From Bacillota bacterium (lineage in GTDB: Bacteria > Bacillota > Clostridia > Peptostreptococcales > Anaerovoracaceae), in assembly GCA_017941085.1 (NCBI GenBank), contig JAGAXF010000022.1, positions 30,767 through 94,766 of the forward strand: DNA of 64,000 bases, read 5' to 3'. Positions 25,799 to 34,196 of this stretch are shown here, piece by piece. Position 1 is the first letter of the stretch. Each line of letters opens with the position of its first letter. Position numbers and translations under genes: made by a program. A model generated the notes under the pieces. The model did not search any database. It was not told where the DNA came from and saw only the letters and a program-made list of their open reading frames with translations.

Positions 25799-26857
25799 CT
25801 ATGCAAGTCCGGTGAAGGTTTGGATAATCTGATAAAGAACTAGTAGTATTATATATATTACAATAAAATACAGGGCTAGCCCCGTGACTTTAATGGGCAG
25901 TTTATCACTACGTGTAAGGGGCAGGGACTGATGAATTCCGCGATAGTTGGCAAAGAAGAAAGTGGTTACAAAAACAAACAGCACCACGATTATATCGCCG
26001 AACCATTCCTTGGGGTCATGCCCTGACATAGATGAGTATAAAGCAAATAACCAAAAGGCATAATACAGTCCGGAAACTATCATTTTCCATGGAGTGTGAG
26101 TTCTAAATCCCGGAGGTAATAAAGACTCTCTATGTATCTGCTTAATAGACTTTGATAGCAAAGGATTATCTGAAGCCTTTTCCAGGGATTCCAAAAGATC
26201 ATTTGCGTCCAGATATCTATTTTCGGGATCTAGCTTTAGGCATTTTTTTATTATTTCTGAAAGAGGTCCGACGTAGTTTTCCGGAGCAGCCTTTTCTCCT
26301 GTAAACATTTCCTCTGCGGTCCTTCCAAGAGCGAAGATATCAGTACGAGGATCTGACGCCTTAAAACCATATTGCTCCGGTGCAGCATAACCTGTGGTTC
26401 CAATTAAAACCGTATCCATATCTTTTGCGTTGGTATATTTAGTAGCGGCATTGAAATCTAGCAGATATACAGTGCCCTGACCGGTGATAAGTATATTGGA
26501 TGGCTTTATATCTCTATGTACTATAGGAGGATTATTCTTGTGGAGGGGAAGAAGAATTCTGCAAATATCTTTTAGATATCCAAGGGCAGTTTCATATTCC
26601 AAAGGACCCCGCTCCTCTATTATGCTTTGTAGGGTACGACCATTTACATACTCCTCAACTACAATCAACCCATTCTCTGATTCTTCGCAGCTAACTATGC
26701 GAGGAATACCGTTGGGTTTTTCTCTCATTAGGTAGTCATATACTGACCGATCAAAGACAGATATTTCTTTTCTTACAAAGAGTTCTCCGCCTTCTTTCTC
26801 ACGTATAAGACTGACCGTACCTTGTGAATTTAAACTATACAGTTCAATATATTCCAT
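25799..26857 (-). CDS. Membrane-anchored Ser/Thr protein kinase (Hanks type)
   Basis: 352 residues from the ATG at 26857, with AAGGA 7-8 nt upstream; a longer frame from 26902 lacks a site. The kinase domain covers about 1-245: catalytic Lys K30, HRDIKPSN (D116) and GTTGYAAPEQYG. The metal-binding motif is DFN (134-136) rather than DFG. The C-terminus has about three membrane helices (about 265-350) and no PASTA repeats, so this is not the usual PrkC/StkP. It is divergent from two HTH genes and probably works with them; the target is unknown. Confidence 0.85.
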   Translation of the reverse strand: MEYIELYSLNSQGTVSLIREKEGGELFVRKEISVFDRSVYDYLMREKPNGIPRIVSCEESENGLIVVEEYVNGRTLQSIIEERGPLEYETALGYLKDICRILLPLHKNNPPIVHRDIKPSNILITGQGTVYLLDFNAATKYTNAKDMDTVLIGTTGYAAPEQYGFKASDPRTDIFALGRTAEEMFTGEKAAPENYVGPLSEIIKKCLKLDPENRYLDANDLLESLEKASDNPLLSKSIKQIHRESLLPPGFRTHTPWKMIVSGLYYAFWLFALYSSMSGHDPKEWFGDIIVVLFVFVTTFFFANYRGIHQSLPLTRSDKLPIKVTGLALYFIVIYIILLVLYQIIQTFTGLA

Positions 26858-26940
26858 TTTGCGTTCCTTCTTGTTGAAACAAAACCTAATATAGTATAAC
26901 ATTTAATCATAGTAATGGTAATTGTGAAATAGGTATTAGT

Positions 26941-27378
26941 ATGAAGGATGAAACTACAAACAGACTGGCGGGAATACTGAAAGAGGTAGAAAGCAAAGAG
27001 GCTGCCTTGGAGTTTTCAAAGAACCATAGCATGGACTATGGCAAACTTCATAATTATATAAACGACTATATTGTGAAGTCCGGTATTGATATCGGGGTGA
27101 TGATAGAAAAGAGCGGCATCTCAACCAATTATGTATATAACATTTTGAATGGCCGTACGAAAAAGCCGGGAAGAGACAAGGTTTTAGCTTTGTGTATAGG
27201 TGTGGGAATGAACCTTGATGAGATCAACAGGGGGCTACAGATTGCAGGACATAATAGGCTATACCCCAAAAATCCACGCGACATTTATATTTCATACTGC
27301 ATAAACAAAGGACTGAAGGATGTAACTTTGATTAATCTGGAACTAGAGGAGCAGGGGCTAGGATTGATTGAAGTGTAA
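26941..27378 (+). CDS. XRE-like helix-turn-helix protein A, paralogue of the next gene
   Basis: 145 residues. The central region SGIDIGVMIEKSGISTNYVYNIL reads as a XRE-type HTH, followed by NGRTKKPGRDKVLALCIG, nearly shared with the gene at 27528 (NGRRTNPGRDKVLAMCIA). The C-terminus LINLELEEQGLGLIEV also matches. The ribosome site is weak. It is divergent from the kinase gene by 83 nt, so the two share a control region, and may be regulator or phosphorylation target of the kinase. Confidence 0.7.
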   Translation: MKDETTNRLAGILKEVESKEAALEFSKNHSMDYGKLHNYINDYIVKSGIDIGVMIEKSGISTNYVYNILNGRTKKPGRDKVLALCIGVGMNLDEINRGLQIAGHNRLYPKNPRDIYISYCINKGLKDVTLINLELEEQGLGLIEV

Positions 27379-27415
27379 TAGTACTTTTGTATCTTAAGAA
27401 ACCAACGTTAAGAGG

Positions 27416-27438
27416 CGAACCTAAGGGTTCGTTTTTTT
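27416..27438 (+). terminator. Intrinsic terminator after HTH protein A
   Basis: CGAACC / GGTTCG stem (27416-27421 and 27426-27431), TAAG loop, then seven T residues. Confidence 0.85.
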
Positions 27439-27464
27439 ATTTCGAAATCTTTGCTTTTCTTTGA

Positions 27465-27484
27465 TTCGTGCCGACAGCACAACA
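27465..27484. promoter_or_regulatory. Candidate operator, copy 1 (GTGC-N5-GCAC)
   Basis: TTCGTGCCGACAGCACAACA, 44 nt before the HTH B start. 17 of 20 bases match the copy at 27963. The inverted GTGC/GCAC core suggests a dimer-binding site for the neighbouring HTH proteins. Confidence 0.5.
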
Positions 27485-27527
27485 AAACCATGCTGCTCAA
27501 GATTAACATCTAACTGGAGGTAGGAAT

Positions 27528-27956
27528 ATGACTAACCAGATAGAAGGAATAAAAATGGATGAATTAAAGGAGCCGGCGGAAGTTGATAGGTTTGTAAAAA
27601 CCTGGTGCGTAGATGAAATACCATTTCATGTAGCCATGAATGAAAAAATGATTGAGAACAAAGTCAGCCTTTCGGCGCTAATGGATAAAAGTCGCGTAAA
27701 TAAAAACTATGGCTATAACTTGATAAATGGAAGAAGAACCAATCCAGGAAGAGATAAGGTTTTGGCAATGTGTATAGCCGCACAACTTTCCTATGAGGAG
27801 ACCCAAGAAATGCTTATGCGTGCCAAGGTGGGTGGCCTCTACTACAGATGTGAGAGAGACGTGCGAATAGTAGCCTCGTTAAATAATAAAGTTGGAGATG
27901 TATTGGCAGTAAACATTGAACTAGAAGAAAACGGACTGCAACCCTTGGATGTATAA
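27528..27956 (+). CDS. XRE-like helix-turn-helix protein B, paralogue of the previous gene
   Basis: 142 residues. HTH region VSLSALMDKSRVNKNYGYNLI followed by the shared NGRRTNPGRDKVLAMCIA; C-terminus VNIELEENGLQPLDV parallels protein A. GGAGG precedes the ATG. The pair looks like a tandem duplication that has diverged strongly. Copies of an inverted repeat lie on both sides of this gene, suggesting autoregulation and control of the Ltp gene; this is inference. Confidence 0.7.
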   Translation: MTNQIEGIKMDELKEPAEVDRFVKTWCVDEIPFHVAMNEKMIENKVSLSALMDKSRVNKNYGYNLINGRRTNPGRDKVLAMCIAAQLSYEETQEMLMRAKVGGLYYRCERDVRIVASLNNKVGDVLAVNIELEENGLQPLDV

Positions 27957-27962
27957 ATTATT

Positions 27963-27982
27963 TTCGTGCTGCCAGCACGACA
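27963..27982. promoter_or_regulatory. Candidate operator, copy 2 (CGTGCTGCCAGCACG)
   Basis: TTCGTGCTGCCAGCACGACA lies 64 nt before the Ltp-type gene. The inverted repeat is longer here (TCGTGCT/AGCACGA). 17 of 20 bases match the copy at 27465. Confidence 0.5.
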
Positions 27983-28045
27983 CATAAAAATACAGAAGAC
28001 TATAATTTTTTTAGAAAAAAACGTGAGATGTCAAAAGGAGGCAAG

Positions 28046-28747
28046 ATGAAAAAGAGTATCTTTAAAAAATGGTGGTTCTGGGTGATTATAGTTTTGATTG
28101 GAGTAGGTGCACTAGGTGGCGGTACCAGCAGTAAAAACAAAACAAATTCAGAGAAGAAACCTGAAACAGTTGTAAATACTACACAGACTAGCACTGATAA
28201 TGCAACTAATGAAGAAACCACAGAAACTAAAGAAGAGAGTAAAGACGATGCAAAACAAGAGGCAACGGAGGAAGCTGAAAGTGATGAGTCCGTGCCCTCT
28301 GAGTATAAGTCGGCGCTAAAGAAGGCAAAAAGTTATAGTGATTTGATGTATATGTCTAAAGCAGGTATATATGATCAATTAACATCTGAGTATGGAGAAG
28401 GGTTTACCGCTGAAGCAGCAACATATGCCATTGAGAATCTTGATGTGGATTATAAAGAAAATGCGCTAAAAAAGGCGGAATCATATGTAGAGACTATGCA
28501 TATGTCTAAGGCAGGGGTATATGATCAGCTAATTTCTGAATATGGAGAGCAATTTACTGAAGAAGAAGCGCAATATGCAGTTGATACTTTAGATGTTGAT
28601 TATAAAATCCACGCATTAGAAAAGGCAAAGAGTTATCAAGAAACATTATCTATGTCTCACTCTGCAATATATGACCAACTCATATCTGAATACGGAGAAC
28701 AATTCACTGAAGAGGAAGCGCAATACGCTATAGATAATTTGGATTAA
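28046..28747 (+). CDS. Membrane protein with three Ltp-type repeats
   Basis: 233 residues from ATG 28046 (AGGAGG upstream; the ATG at 28028 lies before that site). A membrane helix (about 9-25, WWFWVIIVLIGVGALGG) is followed by a Thr/Glu-rich linker and three ~48-residue repeats, each with A-x-K-K/A-x-S-Y, MS-x(3)-YDQL-x-SEYGE and a closing Y-A-I/V-x-LD. This is the host-cell surface-exposed lipoprotein (Ltp) repeat; Ltp of phage TP-J34 blocks phage DNA entry. Here there is no lipobox Cys, so it is held by its N-terminal helix. Anti-phage function is inference. Confidence 0.75.
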   Translation: MKKSIFKKWWFWVIIVLIGVGALGGGTSSKNKTNSEKKPETVVNTTQTSTDNATNEETTETKEESKDDAKQEATEEAESDESVPSEYKSALKKAKSYSDLMYMSKAGIYDQLTSEYGEGFTAEAATYAIENLDVDYKENALKKAESYVETMHMSKAGVYDQLISEYGEQFTEEEAQYAVDTLDVDYKIHALEKAKSYQETLSMSHSAIYDQLISEYGEQFTEEEAQYAIDNLD

Positions 28748-28842
28748 AGCTTTGCAACTATAAAAGTTGGTCAACGAAGCCTTGATTTCCGAGCTGTTTT
28801 CCGGCAAAGCCGAGGCGCGCGGCCATCGTAAGGGAGCTTGGT

Positions 28843-29883
28843 TTAAGCGAACTCCAGAAGATCGTGGTTTATTGAGCGGTAGAATTCCTTTTTTGCAAAG
28901 GCGATAGATTCAGGACCTAGGCCTAATGTGCCCGGGTCTTTTTTATTGGAGTCCAACAGCCCCAATAGCCAGCAGGCTTTGGCGTAGGCGGATTCCATAG
29001 TCATGTCGTAGGTTTCCAAAAGGTTGAAGCTGGACTTGGCATCCAGACCCACTTGATAGATTGACATGTCGCTGCCTTCGTTGGCCACCTGGGTGGATAC
29101 AATAATCAAAGTATTGTGACTGTCCATCTGAGCCTTAAACTCCTCCATGAGATATGAAGGAATTCCTCCGAGACCAAAGCTCTCAATAATGATGCAGTCA
29201 TATTGCTCAAACAAAACCGGCAGCAGCGACTTATTGAAACCGGGAGCCAGCTTAAGAGCAAAAACCTTACTGCTGACCTTATGAGCAAAGGTAGGATCAG
29301 CCAGGTCTTCTTTGTTTTCGTAGATATAGCGGATAACACGACCGTCTCTTATTAAAGCCAGATAGGGAAAGTTTATGCTGGAGAAGGCATCGAAGCTTTT
29401 GCTCTTTTCCTTTTTTGCTCTTGTTCCGGCAATTACCTTTCCGTCAAAGACAATTGAAACTAAATGAGAATTTTGGTCGCAGGCATATAGGATGCTGTCT
29501 CTAAGGTTGCGTCTGGCGTCTGTGTCCTCTGCATCGATGGGCTTTTGGGAGCCGGTAATTACAATGGGCTTTCTTGAATTTTGAATTAGATAGGACAGAG
29601 CTGCAGCAGTGTAGGCCAGGGTGTCGGTACCGTGGCAAAGAACAAATCCATCATAGGCATGATAGTTCTCCTCAATGGTAGATGCAAAAAGCATCCAGTC
29701 CTTGGGGGTAACATCGGTGCTATCCAAATTGCAAACCTGAATAGCATCTATGTCAGCCAGCTCTTTTGCGTCCGGAACATGTGTCATCAGGTCATCTGCA
29801 GTAAGTCCCGGAACAAGACCGGATTCGGATTGAGTGCTGGCAATGGTGCCGCCGGTACCTATGACCAAAATTTTCTTCTTCAA
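28843..29883 (-). CDS. ansA: L-asparaginase, type I-like
   Basis: 346 residues from the TTG at 29883, for which GAGGTGG is well spaced; GTG 29892 is the alternative. L-Asn to L-Asp plus ammonia. First active-site Thr in VIGTGGTIAST and second in CHGTDTLAYTA, with an SQKPIDAEDTDARRN segment. No signal peptide, so cytoplasmic. It ends a minus-strand run with bioY and the DUF218 gene. Confidence 0.9.
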   Translation of the reverse strand: MKKKILVIGTGGTIASTQSESGLVPGLTADDLMTHVPDAKELADIDAIQVCNLDSTDVTPKDWMLFASTIEENYHAYDGFVLCHGTDTLAYTAAALSYLIQNSRKPIVITGSQKPIDAEDTDARRNLRDSILYACDQNSHLVSIVFDGKVIAGTRAKKEKSKSFDAFSSINFPYLALIRDGRVIRYIYENKEDLADPTFAHKVSSKVFALKLAPGFNKSLLPVLFEQYDCIIIESFGLGGIPSYLMEEFKAQMDSHNTLIIVSTQVANEGSDMSIYQVGLDAKSSFNLLETYDMTMESAYAKACWLLGLLDSNKKDPGTLGLGPESIAFAKKEFYRSINHDLLEFA

Positions 29884-29922
29884 TTCTGCCACCTCGTGTA
29901 ATTCCGCTACCTAATCTGATAC

Positions 29923-30459
29923 TTAGTGCTTTAGCTGTGGTACAGCATCTCTTAAACGAATCCCCATTAGTCCACCAACAATGAGTTTTATAACTGCCGT
30001 TGGGATAAAGGGAAAGACACAGGCCATAAAGGAAGGAACTAGTCCTGATCCTGTTGAAAGAGAAAAAACTATTGTACCTATAATATAATTAATGATGGTG
30101 CCCAGTGCCAAATATGACCAAAATATTAAGGGCTTATCTTTAATGTATTTTACTCCCAGCCCAATAATAAAAGCCATTACAGGGAAGGAAAGAAGAAATC
30201 CTCCTGTGGGACCCACCAGCATTGCTAGACCTCCTCGAAATCCAGAGAAAACAGGTAATCCAATGGCCCCCATAAGTATGTAGAGCACCATGGAAAGGCC
30301 TCCATTTTTTGATCCCAATACTACACCCGCCAAAGTTACGGCAAATGTTTGCAGGGTCATGGGAACACCGGCAGGCATGGGAATGGCGATTTGAGCCATT
30401 ACGGCAGTGACTGCTGTCATTAATGCTATAGATGTTATATCAAAGGTCTTACTGTTCAT
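29923..30459 (-). CDS. bioY: Biotin transporter S component BioY
   Basis: 178 residues, about six membrane helices. Family motifs FRGGLAMLVGPTGGFLLSFP and GVPMTLQTFAVTLAG form the biotin pocket. It works with a shared EcfAA'T energising module, not in this window. ATG 30459 lies just after the stop of the upstream gene; an in-frame TTG at 30471 is possible. No BirA site is evident. Confidence 0.92.
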   Translation of the reverse strand: MNSKTFDITSIALMTAVTAVMAQIAIPMPAGVPMTLQTFAVTLAGVVLGSKNGGLSMVLYILMGAIGLPVFSGFRGGLAMLVGPTGGFLLSFPVMAFIIGLGVKYIKDKPLIFWSYLALGTIINYIIGTIVFSLSTGSGLVPSFMACVFPFIPTAVIKLIVGGLMGIRLRDAVPQLKH

Positions 30460-30464
30460 ATGAT

Positions 30465-31166
30465 CTACCAAGTTATTTGTCCATTTCCATTTATATCTAT
30501 TGTATCTCCCAGATATGTGGGCTCCGGCTTAAAGATACATTGGAAGAAATCCTTTTCTCTGGCAAGGACTTCTCTTATCTCGCGATAAATATTTCCGCTG
30601 TAGGATGTATCGTTGGCTGAAATGCCAATTACATCTAGTCCCAATCTTTTTCCGATATACAGGGCGCGGAATTCATGATATTTCTGTGTAACCACCAAAG
30701 CTTTCTTCACATTGAATATGGCCTTGGCTCTATACATAGATTCATAGGTTGAGAATCCTGCATGATCCAGGAAAATATCCTCCTCGGGAATCCCTTGCTC
30801 CAGGGCATAAGAAAGCATAACGGCTACCTCGTTGTATTCCACCTGTCCGTTGTCCCCGGAAAGAAGAATCTTTGGTGCCAGCTTAAGCTTATAAAGCTGA
30901 ATGCCTCTGTCCAACCGATCCTTAAGCATGGGAGTGGGAGTCCCGTCAGAGTAGACACCTGCGCCAAGCACCAAAATGCAGTCCGCATTTTCATTGTCCT
31001 TCATGATGGAATTAATATCAGCCTCAGTATAGACTTTGCCGTCCAAAGTTTGAGACACCTGGTTGTTTAGCATTTTTCCGCCGGAAAATACCACAAAACC
31101 ATGGATTCCAAAAACCAAAATCAACAGTACAATCAAAGTATATAAAATAATCCTTGTTTTCTTCAT
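30465..31166 (-). CDS. DUF218/SanA-YdcF family membrane protein
   Basis: 233 residues with one N-terminal helix (about 5-27). The DUF218 domain starts DCILVLGAGVYSDGTPTPML and includes ILLSGDNGQVEYNEVAVM and the paired VTQKYHEFRALYIGKRLGLDVIG, which matches SanA/YdcF proteins linked to envelope integrity. First gene of the minus-strand sanA-like/bioY/ansA run, within 6 nt of bioY. Confidence 0.85.
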   Translation of the reverse strand: MKKTRIILYTLIVLLILVFGIHGFVVFSGGKMLNNQVSQTLDGKVYTEADINSIMKDNENADCILVLGAGVYSDGTPTPMLKDRLDRGIQLYKLKLAPKILLSGDNGQVEYNEVAVMLSYALEQGIPEEDIFLDHAGFSTYESMYRAKAIFNVKKALVVTQKYHEFRALYIGKRLGLDVIGISANDTSYSGNIYREIREVLAREKDFFQCIFKPEPTYLGDTIDINGNGQITW

Positions 31167-31265
31167 GAAATATATCTCTTTTCCCTAGTATTCCCGTCGG
31201 TAAATTATATCACTTATTGGTCTATTGATAAATACGGGGATTATAATATTTAGAACTTTTCCTCG

Positions 31266-31294
31266 TTGATAATCAACAGATTTTGTATTATTAT
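31266..31294 (+). promoter_or_regulatory. guaB promoter with overlapping palindrome
   Basis: TTGATA (31266-31271), 17-nt spacer, TATTAT (31289-31294). The palindrome GTTGATAATCAAC (31265-31277) overlaps the -35, so a repressor site is possible. Confidence 0.55.
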
Positions 31295-31330
31295 AGTATA
31301 AATTTATTTCCAGGAAGAGAGGAGAGTCAA

Positions 31331-32839
31331 ATGGCACAATTTATCAACGAACCGTCCAGGACATTCAATGAGTTTTTGCTGCTTCCGGGGTATACAGGAA
31401 AGGATTGCACAGTTAACAACGTAAGCCTTAAGACACCAATTGTTAAGTTTAAAAAAGGTGAAGAGCCCGCGCTCTGTGCCAACATCCCCCTTGTTTCTGC
31501 TGTTATGCAGGCTGTTTCTGACGATAGAATGGCTGTTGCTCTGGCAAAGGAAGGTGGGATTTCTTTTATATTCGGATCTCAAACCATAGAGAATCAAGCG
31601 GAAATGATCAGAAAGGTGAAATCCTACAAGGCAGGATTTGTAAGAAGCGACAGTAACCTAAGACCTGACCAAACTCTTCAGGATGTTTTAGACCTAAAGG
31701 CAAAGAGTGGACATTCCACAATAGCAATTACCGAGGATGGAACTCCCGATGGAAAGATAATCGGTATTGTTACCAGCAGAGACTACCGAGTAAGCCGCAT
31801 GGATCCCGGTACAAAGATCAGTGAATTCATGACGCCTTTTGAAAAACTAATATACGCTGAGGATGGTGTAACCCTTTCTGAAGCCAATGACATTCTTTGG
31901 GATAATAAACTTAATGCTCTTCCGATAATAGACAAAAAACAAAGACTGACTCACTTTGTTTTTAGAAAAGACTATGACAACCATAAATCCAATCCATCGG
32001 AATTATTGGATGCAGGAAAACGTTATGTGGTTGGAGCAGGAATAAACAGTAGAGATTATGAAGAGAGGGTTCCTGCTTTGGTGGAAGCCGGCGCAGATAT
32101 TCTCTGTATTGACTCTTCAGAAGGTTATTCCGAATGGCAAAAGGATACCATTGCATGGATTAGATCAAAGTACGGCGATGAGGTAAAGGTGGGAGCCGGA
32201 AACGTGGTGGATGCAGAGGGCTTTAGATACCTGGTGGAAGCCGGTGCAGACTTTGTGAAAATCGGAATTGGCGGCGGCTCAATCTGTATTACCCGTGAGC
32301 AAAAGGGTATAGGAAGAGGACAGGCCTCTGCAGTTATAGAAGTGGCAAGAGCCAGGAAAGAATATTTTGAGGAGACGGGAATCTATGTGCCCATTTGCTC
32401 TGATGGTGGTATAGTATATGACTACCATATGACCTTGGCCTTGGCCATGGGTGCGGACTTCATTATGCTGGGAAGATACTTTGCCAGATTTGATGAAGCC
32501 CCCGGAAGCCGCTTAAATGTAAATGGAAACTACGTCAAAGAATACTGGGGAGAAGGATCCAACAGGGCTCGTAACTGGCAAAGATATGATATGGGAGGAG
32601 ACGCCGGAATGAAATTCGAAGAAGGTGTGGATTCCTATGTGCCTTATGCAGGACCTCTTCACGACAATGTGCAGCTAACCCTGAACAAAGTGAAATCAAC
32701 CATGTGTAATTGCGGAGTATTAACCATTCCGGAGCTGCAGGAGAAGGCTAAGCTTACTTTGGTTTCTGCCACCTCCATAGTGGAAGGGGGAGCCCACGAC
32801 GTAATTCTTAGAGATTCAAGTCAAAATGCCATAAGGTAA
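31331..32839 (+). CDS. guaB: IMP dehydrogenase
   Basis: 502 residues from ATG 31331 (GAGAGGAGAG upstream). IMP + NAD+ to XMP, the committed GTP step. TIM barrel with two CBS domains inserted (about 95-215). The catalytic loop is [21 protein letters not shown] in part, with the Cys nucleophile in SIC; this GGGS form differs from the common GPGS. Flap residues [13 protein letters not shown] are present. Monocistronic, with its own terminator. Confidence 0.94.
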   Translation: MAQFINEPSRTFNEFLLLPGYTGKDCTVNNVSLKTPIVKFKKGEEPALCANIPLVSAVMQAVSDDRMAVALAKEGGISFIFGSQTIENQAEMIRKVKSYKAGFVRSDSNLRPDQTLQDVLDLKAKSGHSTIAITEDGTPDGKIIGIVTSRDYRVSRMDPGTKISEFMTPFEKLIYAEDGVTLSEANDILWDNKLNALPIIDKKQRLTHFVFRKDYDNHKSNPSELLDAGKRYVVGAGINSRDYEERVPALVEAGADILCIDSSEGYSEWQKDTIAWIRSKYGDEVKVGAGNVVDAEGFRYLVEAGADFVKIGIGGGSICITREQKGIGRGQASAVIEVARARKEYFEETGIYVPICSDGGIVYDYHMTLALAMGADFIMLGRYFARFDEAPGSRLNVNGNYVKEYWGEGSNRARNWQRYDMGGDAGMKFEEGVDSYVPYAGPLHDNVQLTLNKVKSTMCNCGVLTIPELQEKAKLTLVSATSIVEGGAHDVILRDSSQNAIR

Positions 32840-32886
32840 GCCGGGGCGGCGGTTCAGCCCTACAAACCTAAAATAAATATAGAAAT

Positions 32887-32945
32887 AAAAGAGACCTATC
32901 ATAGGACTTTAAATAAGTCCAAGTAGGTCTCTTTTGATATTACCG
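32887..32945. terminator. Strong bidirectional terminator
   Basis: 12-bp outer stem AAAAGAGACCTA (32887-32898) / TAGGTCTCTTTT (32934-32945) with an inner GGACTT/AAGTCC stem. A-run one side and T-run on the other serve convergent guaB and trxA. Confidence 0.88.
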
Positions 32946-32982
32946 CCTTAAGTAGGATTCGCTAATTATTGCAATGGGCAAA

Positions 32983-33294
32983 TTAGATGCCAAGCTGCTC
33001 CTTCAAAAGTTCCTTTGGCATATGTCCGATGGCGCGCTTTTCTTCATTTCCGCCTACAATCTTAACGATGGTCGGAATACTCATTACCCCGTACTGGGCA
33101 GCCAATTCCGGCTCTTCATCCACGTTGACTTTGCCAACTTTTACGGTCCCGGTTAGCTCTTCTGCCAGCTCCTCAATGATGGGACCTGTCATTTTGCAGG
33201 GACCGCACCAGGGTGCCCAAAAATCAATTACTACAGGCTGATCAGAATTCTTAACTTCTGCTTCAAAGTTATCTTTTGTAATTACTAAAGCCAT
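32983..33294 (-). CDS. trxA: Thioredoxin
   Basis: 103-residue thioredoxin with the active site FWAPWCGPCKM and the cis-Pro loop MSIPTIV. Cytoplasmic disulfide reductant, reduced by TrxB (encoded at 38.7 kb). AAGGAG ribosome site on the minus strand. It is divergent from the RNase gene. Confidence 0.96.
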   Translation of the reverse strand: MALVITKDNFEAEVKNSDQPVVIDFWAPWCGPCKMTGPIIEELAEELTGTVKVGKVNVDEEPELAAQYGVMSIPTIVKIVGGNEEKRAIGHMPKELLKEQLGI

Positions 33295-33470
33295 TTTTTT
33301 CTCCTTCTCTATATTACATTATTATAATACTCTGACTTTGCATTATTGCTACAAGGGTATTATACCTCAATTATTAAAAATGTAACACAAGTAGGATTAT
33401 AATCTATAATAGATTTAAAACTGCGTTCCGGCCGGGAGCCGCAAAAGGGGGTTTTCTTTTGTATTTGACC

Positions 33471-33499
33471 TTGTATAAGTATGTTCTTACATATATAAT
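33471..33499 (+). promoter_or_regulatory. Promoter for the RNase/barstar locus
   Basis: TTGTAT (33471-33476), 17-nt spacer, TATAAT (33494-33499), 32 nt before the RNase start. The stretch from 33295 to 33530 otherwise shows no gene. Confidence 0.6.
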
Positions 33500-33530
33500 T
33501 TTCAAAGAAGTTTAATGATAAGAGGTTTAA

Positions 33531-34148
33531 ATGAACAGAATTAGAATTAACAAAATCCTTGCGCTCATTCTGATTCTTCTTTTAACCCTGGGGATGCTTT
33601 CGGGATGTAAGAAAAAGGACCAACCTTCGGAGCCTTCTTCTATATCTGAAACTACAGAAGAAAACCGGGAGGAAGATCAAGAGTCGCAGGAAAACCAAGG
33701 CGAAAACCAAGGTGCAAACCAGAGTGAAAGCCAGGATGAGAATCAAGGTGAAAACCAGAGTGAAAGCCAAGATGAGAATCAAGGTGAAAGCTCTCAGGAG
33801 GAATCTCTGGATGAGGATGGCTATTATTACAGTAAGGATGATGTAGCCCTCTACCTACATATATATGGGCATCTGCCGGACAATTATATAACAAAGAAAG
33901 AAGCCAAGAAGCTGGGGTGGACCGGAGGAACACCGGAAAAATTTGTACCGGGTTCTGCCATAGGTGGAGATAAATTTGGTAATTACGAAGGAAGCCTTCC
34001 TGAGGATAAAACCTATTACGAATGTGACATAGATACCAAAGGTAAGAAAAAAAGAGGAGCAAAGCGCATAGTATGGTCAGAGGACGGATATATATACTAT
34101 ACTGATGACCATTATGAATCCTTTGAATTGCTTTATGAAGGGGATTGA
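33531..34148 (+). CDS. Lipoprotein barnase-type ribonuclease
   Basis: 205 residues. Signal peptide with lipobox LLSGC (C26), then an Asn/Gln/Glu/Ser-rich linker of imperfect repeats (about 45-92), then a barnase domain (about 97-203). All barnase catalytic residues can be matched: K122 (K27), E164 (E73), R175 (R83), R179 (R87), H194 (H102), within LPDNYITKKEA, Y-E-C-D-I and DDHYESF. It should be a guanyl-preferring extracellular RNase tethered to the cell surface. The next gene encodes its inhibitor fold. It might act against competitors or in nucleic acid scavenging. Confidence 0.9.
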   Translation: MNRIRINKILALILILLLTLGMLSGCKKKDQPSEPSSISETTEENREEDQESQENQGENQGANQSESQDENQGENQSESQDENQGESSQEESLDEDGYYYSKDDVALYLHIYGHLPDNYITKKEAKKLGWTGGTPEKFVPGSAIGGDKFGNYEGSLPEDKTYYECDIDTKGKKKRGAKRIVWSEDGYIYYTDDHYESFELLYEGD

Positions 34149-34196
34149 ATAAAACTATGCTGAAGTCTGCCTAAAGAAAGAATAATTGGAGAGAAA

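Noticed and set aside
28748..28842. Gene or terminator between the Ltp gene and ansA
   Set aside because: No frame with a ribosome site and no clear stem with a T-tract was found.
31167..31330. Purine riboswitch before guaB
   Set aside because: No recognisable purine-aptamer core; only a promoter and a short palindrome are visible.
33695..33795. Repeats in the RNase stalk as a CRISPR-like or mobile repeat
   Set aside because: They are in frame, short and degenerate, coding for a low-complexity linker.
34149..34196. SAM riboswitch or T-box before the barstar-MetY frame
   Set aside because: Only 48 nt lie between the RNase and barstar genes, with no room for such an element.
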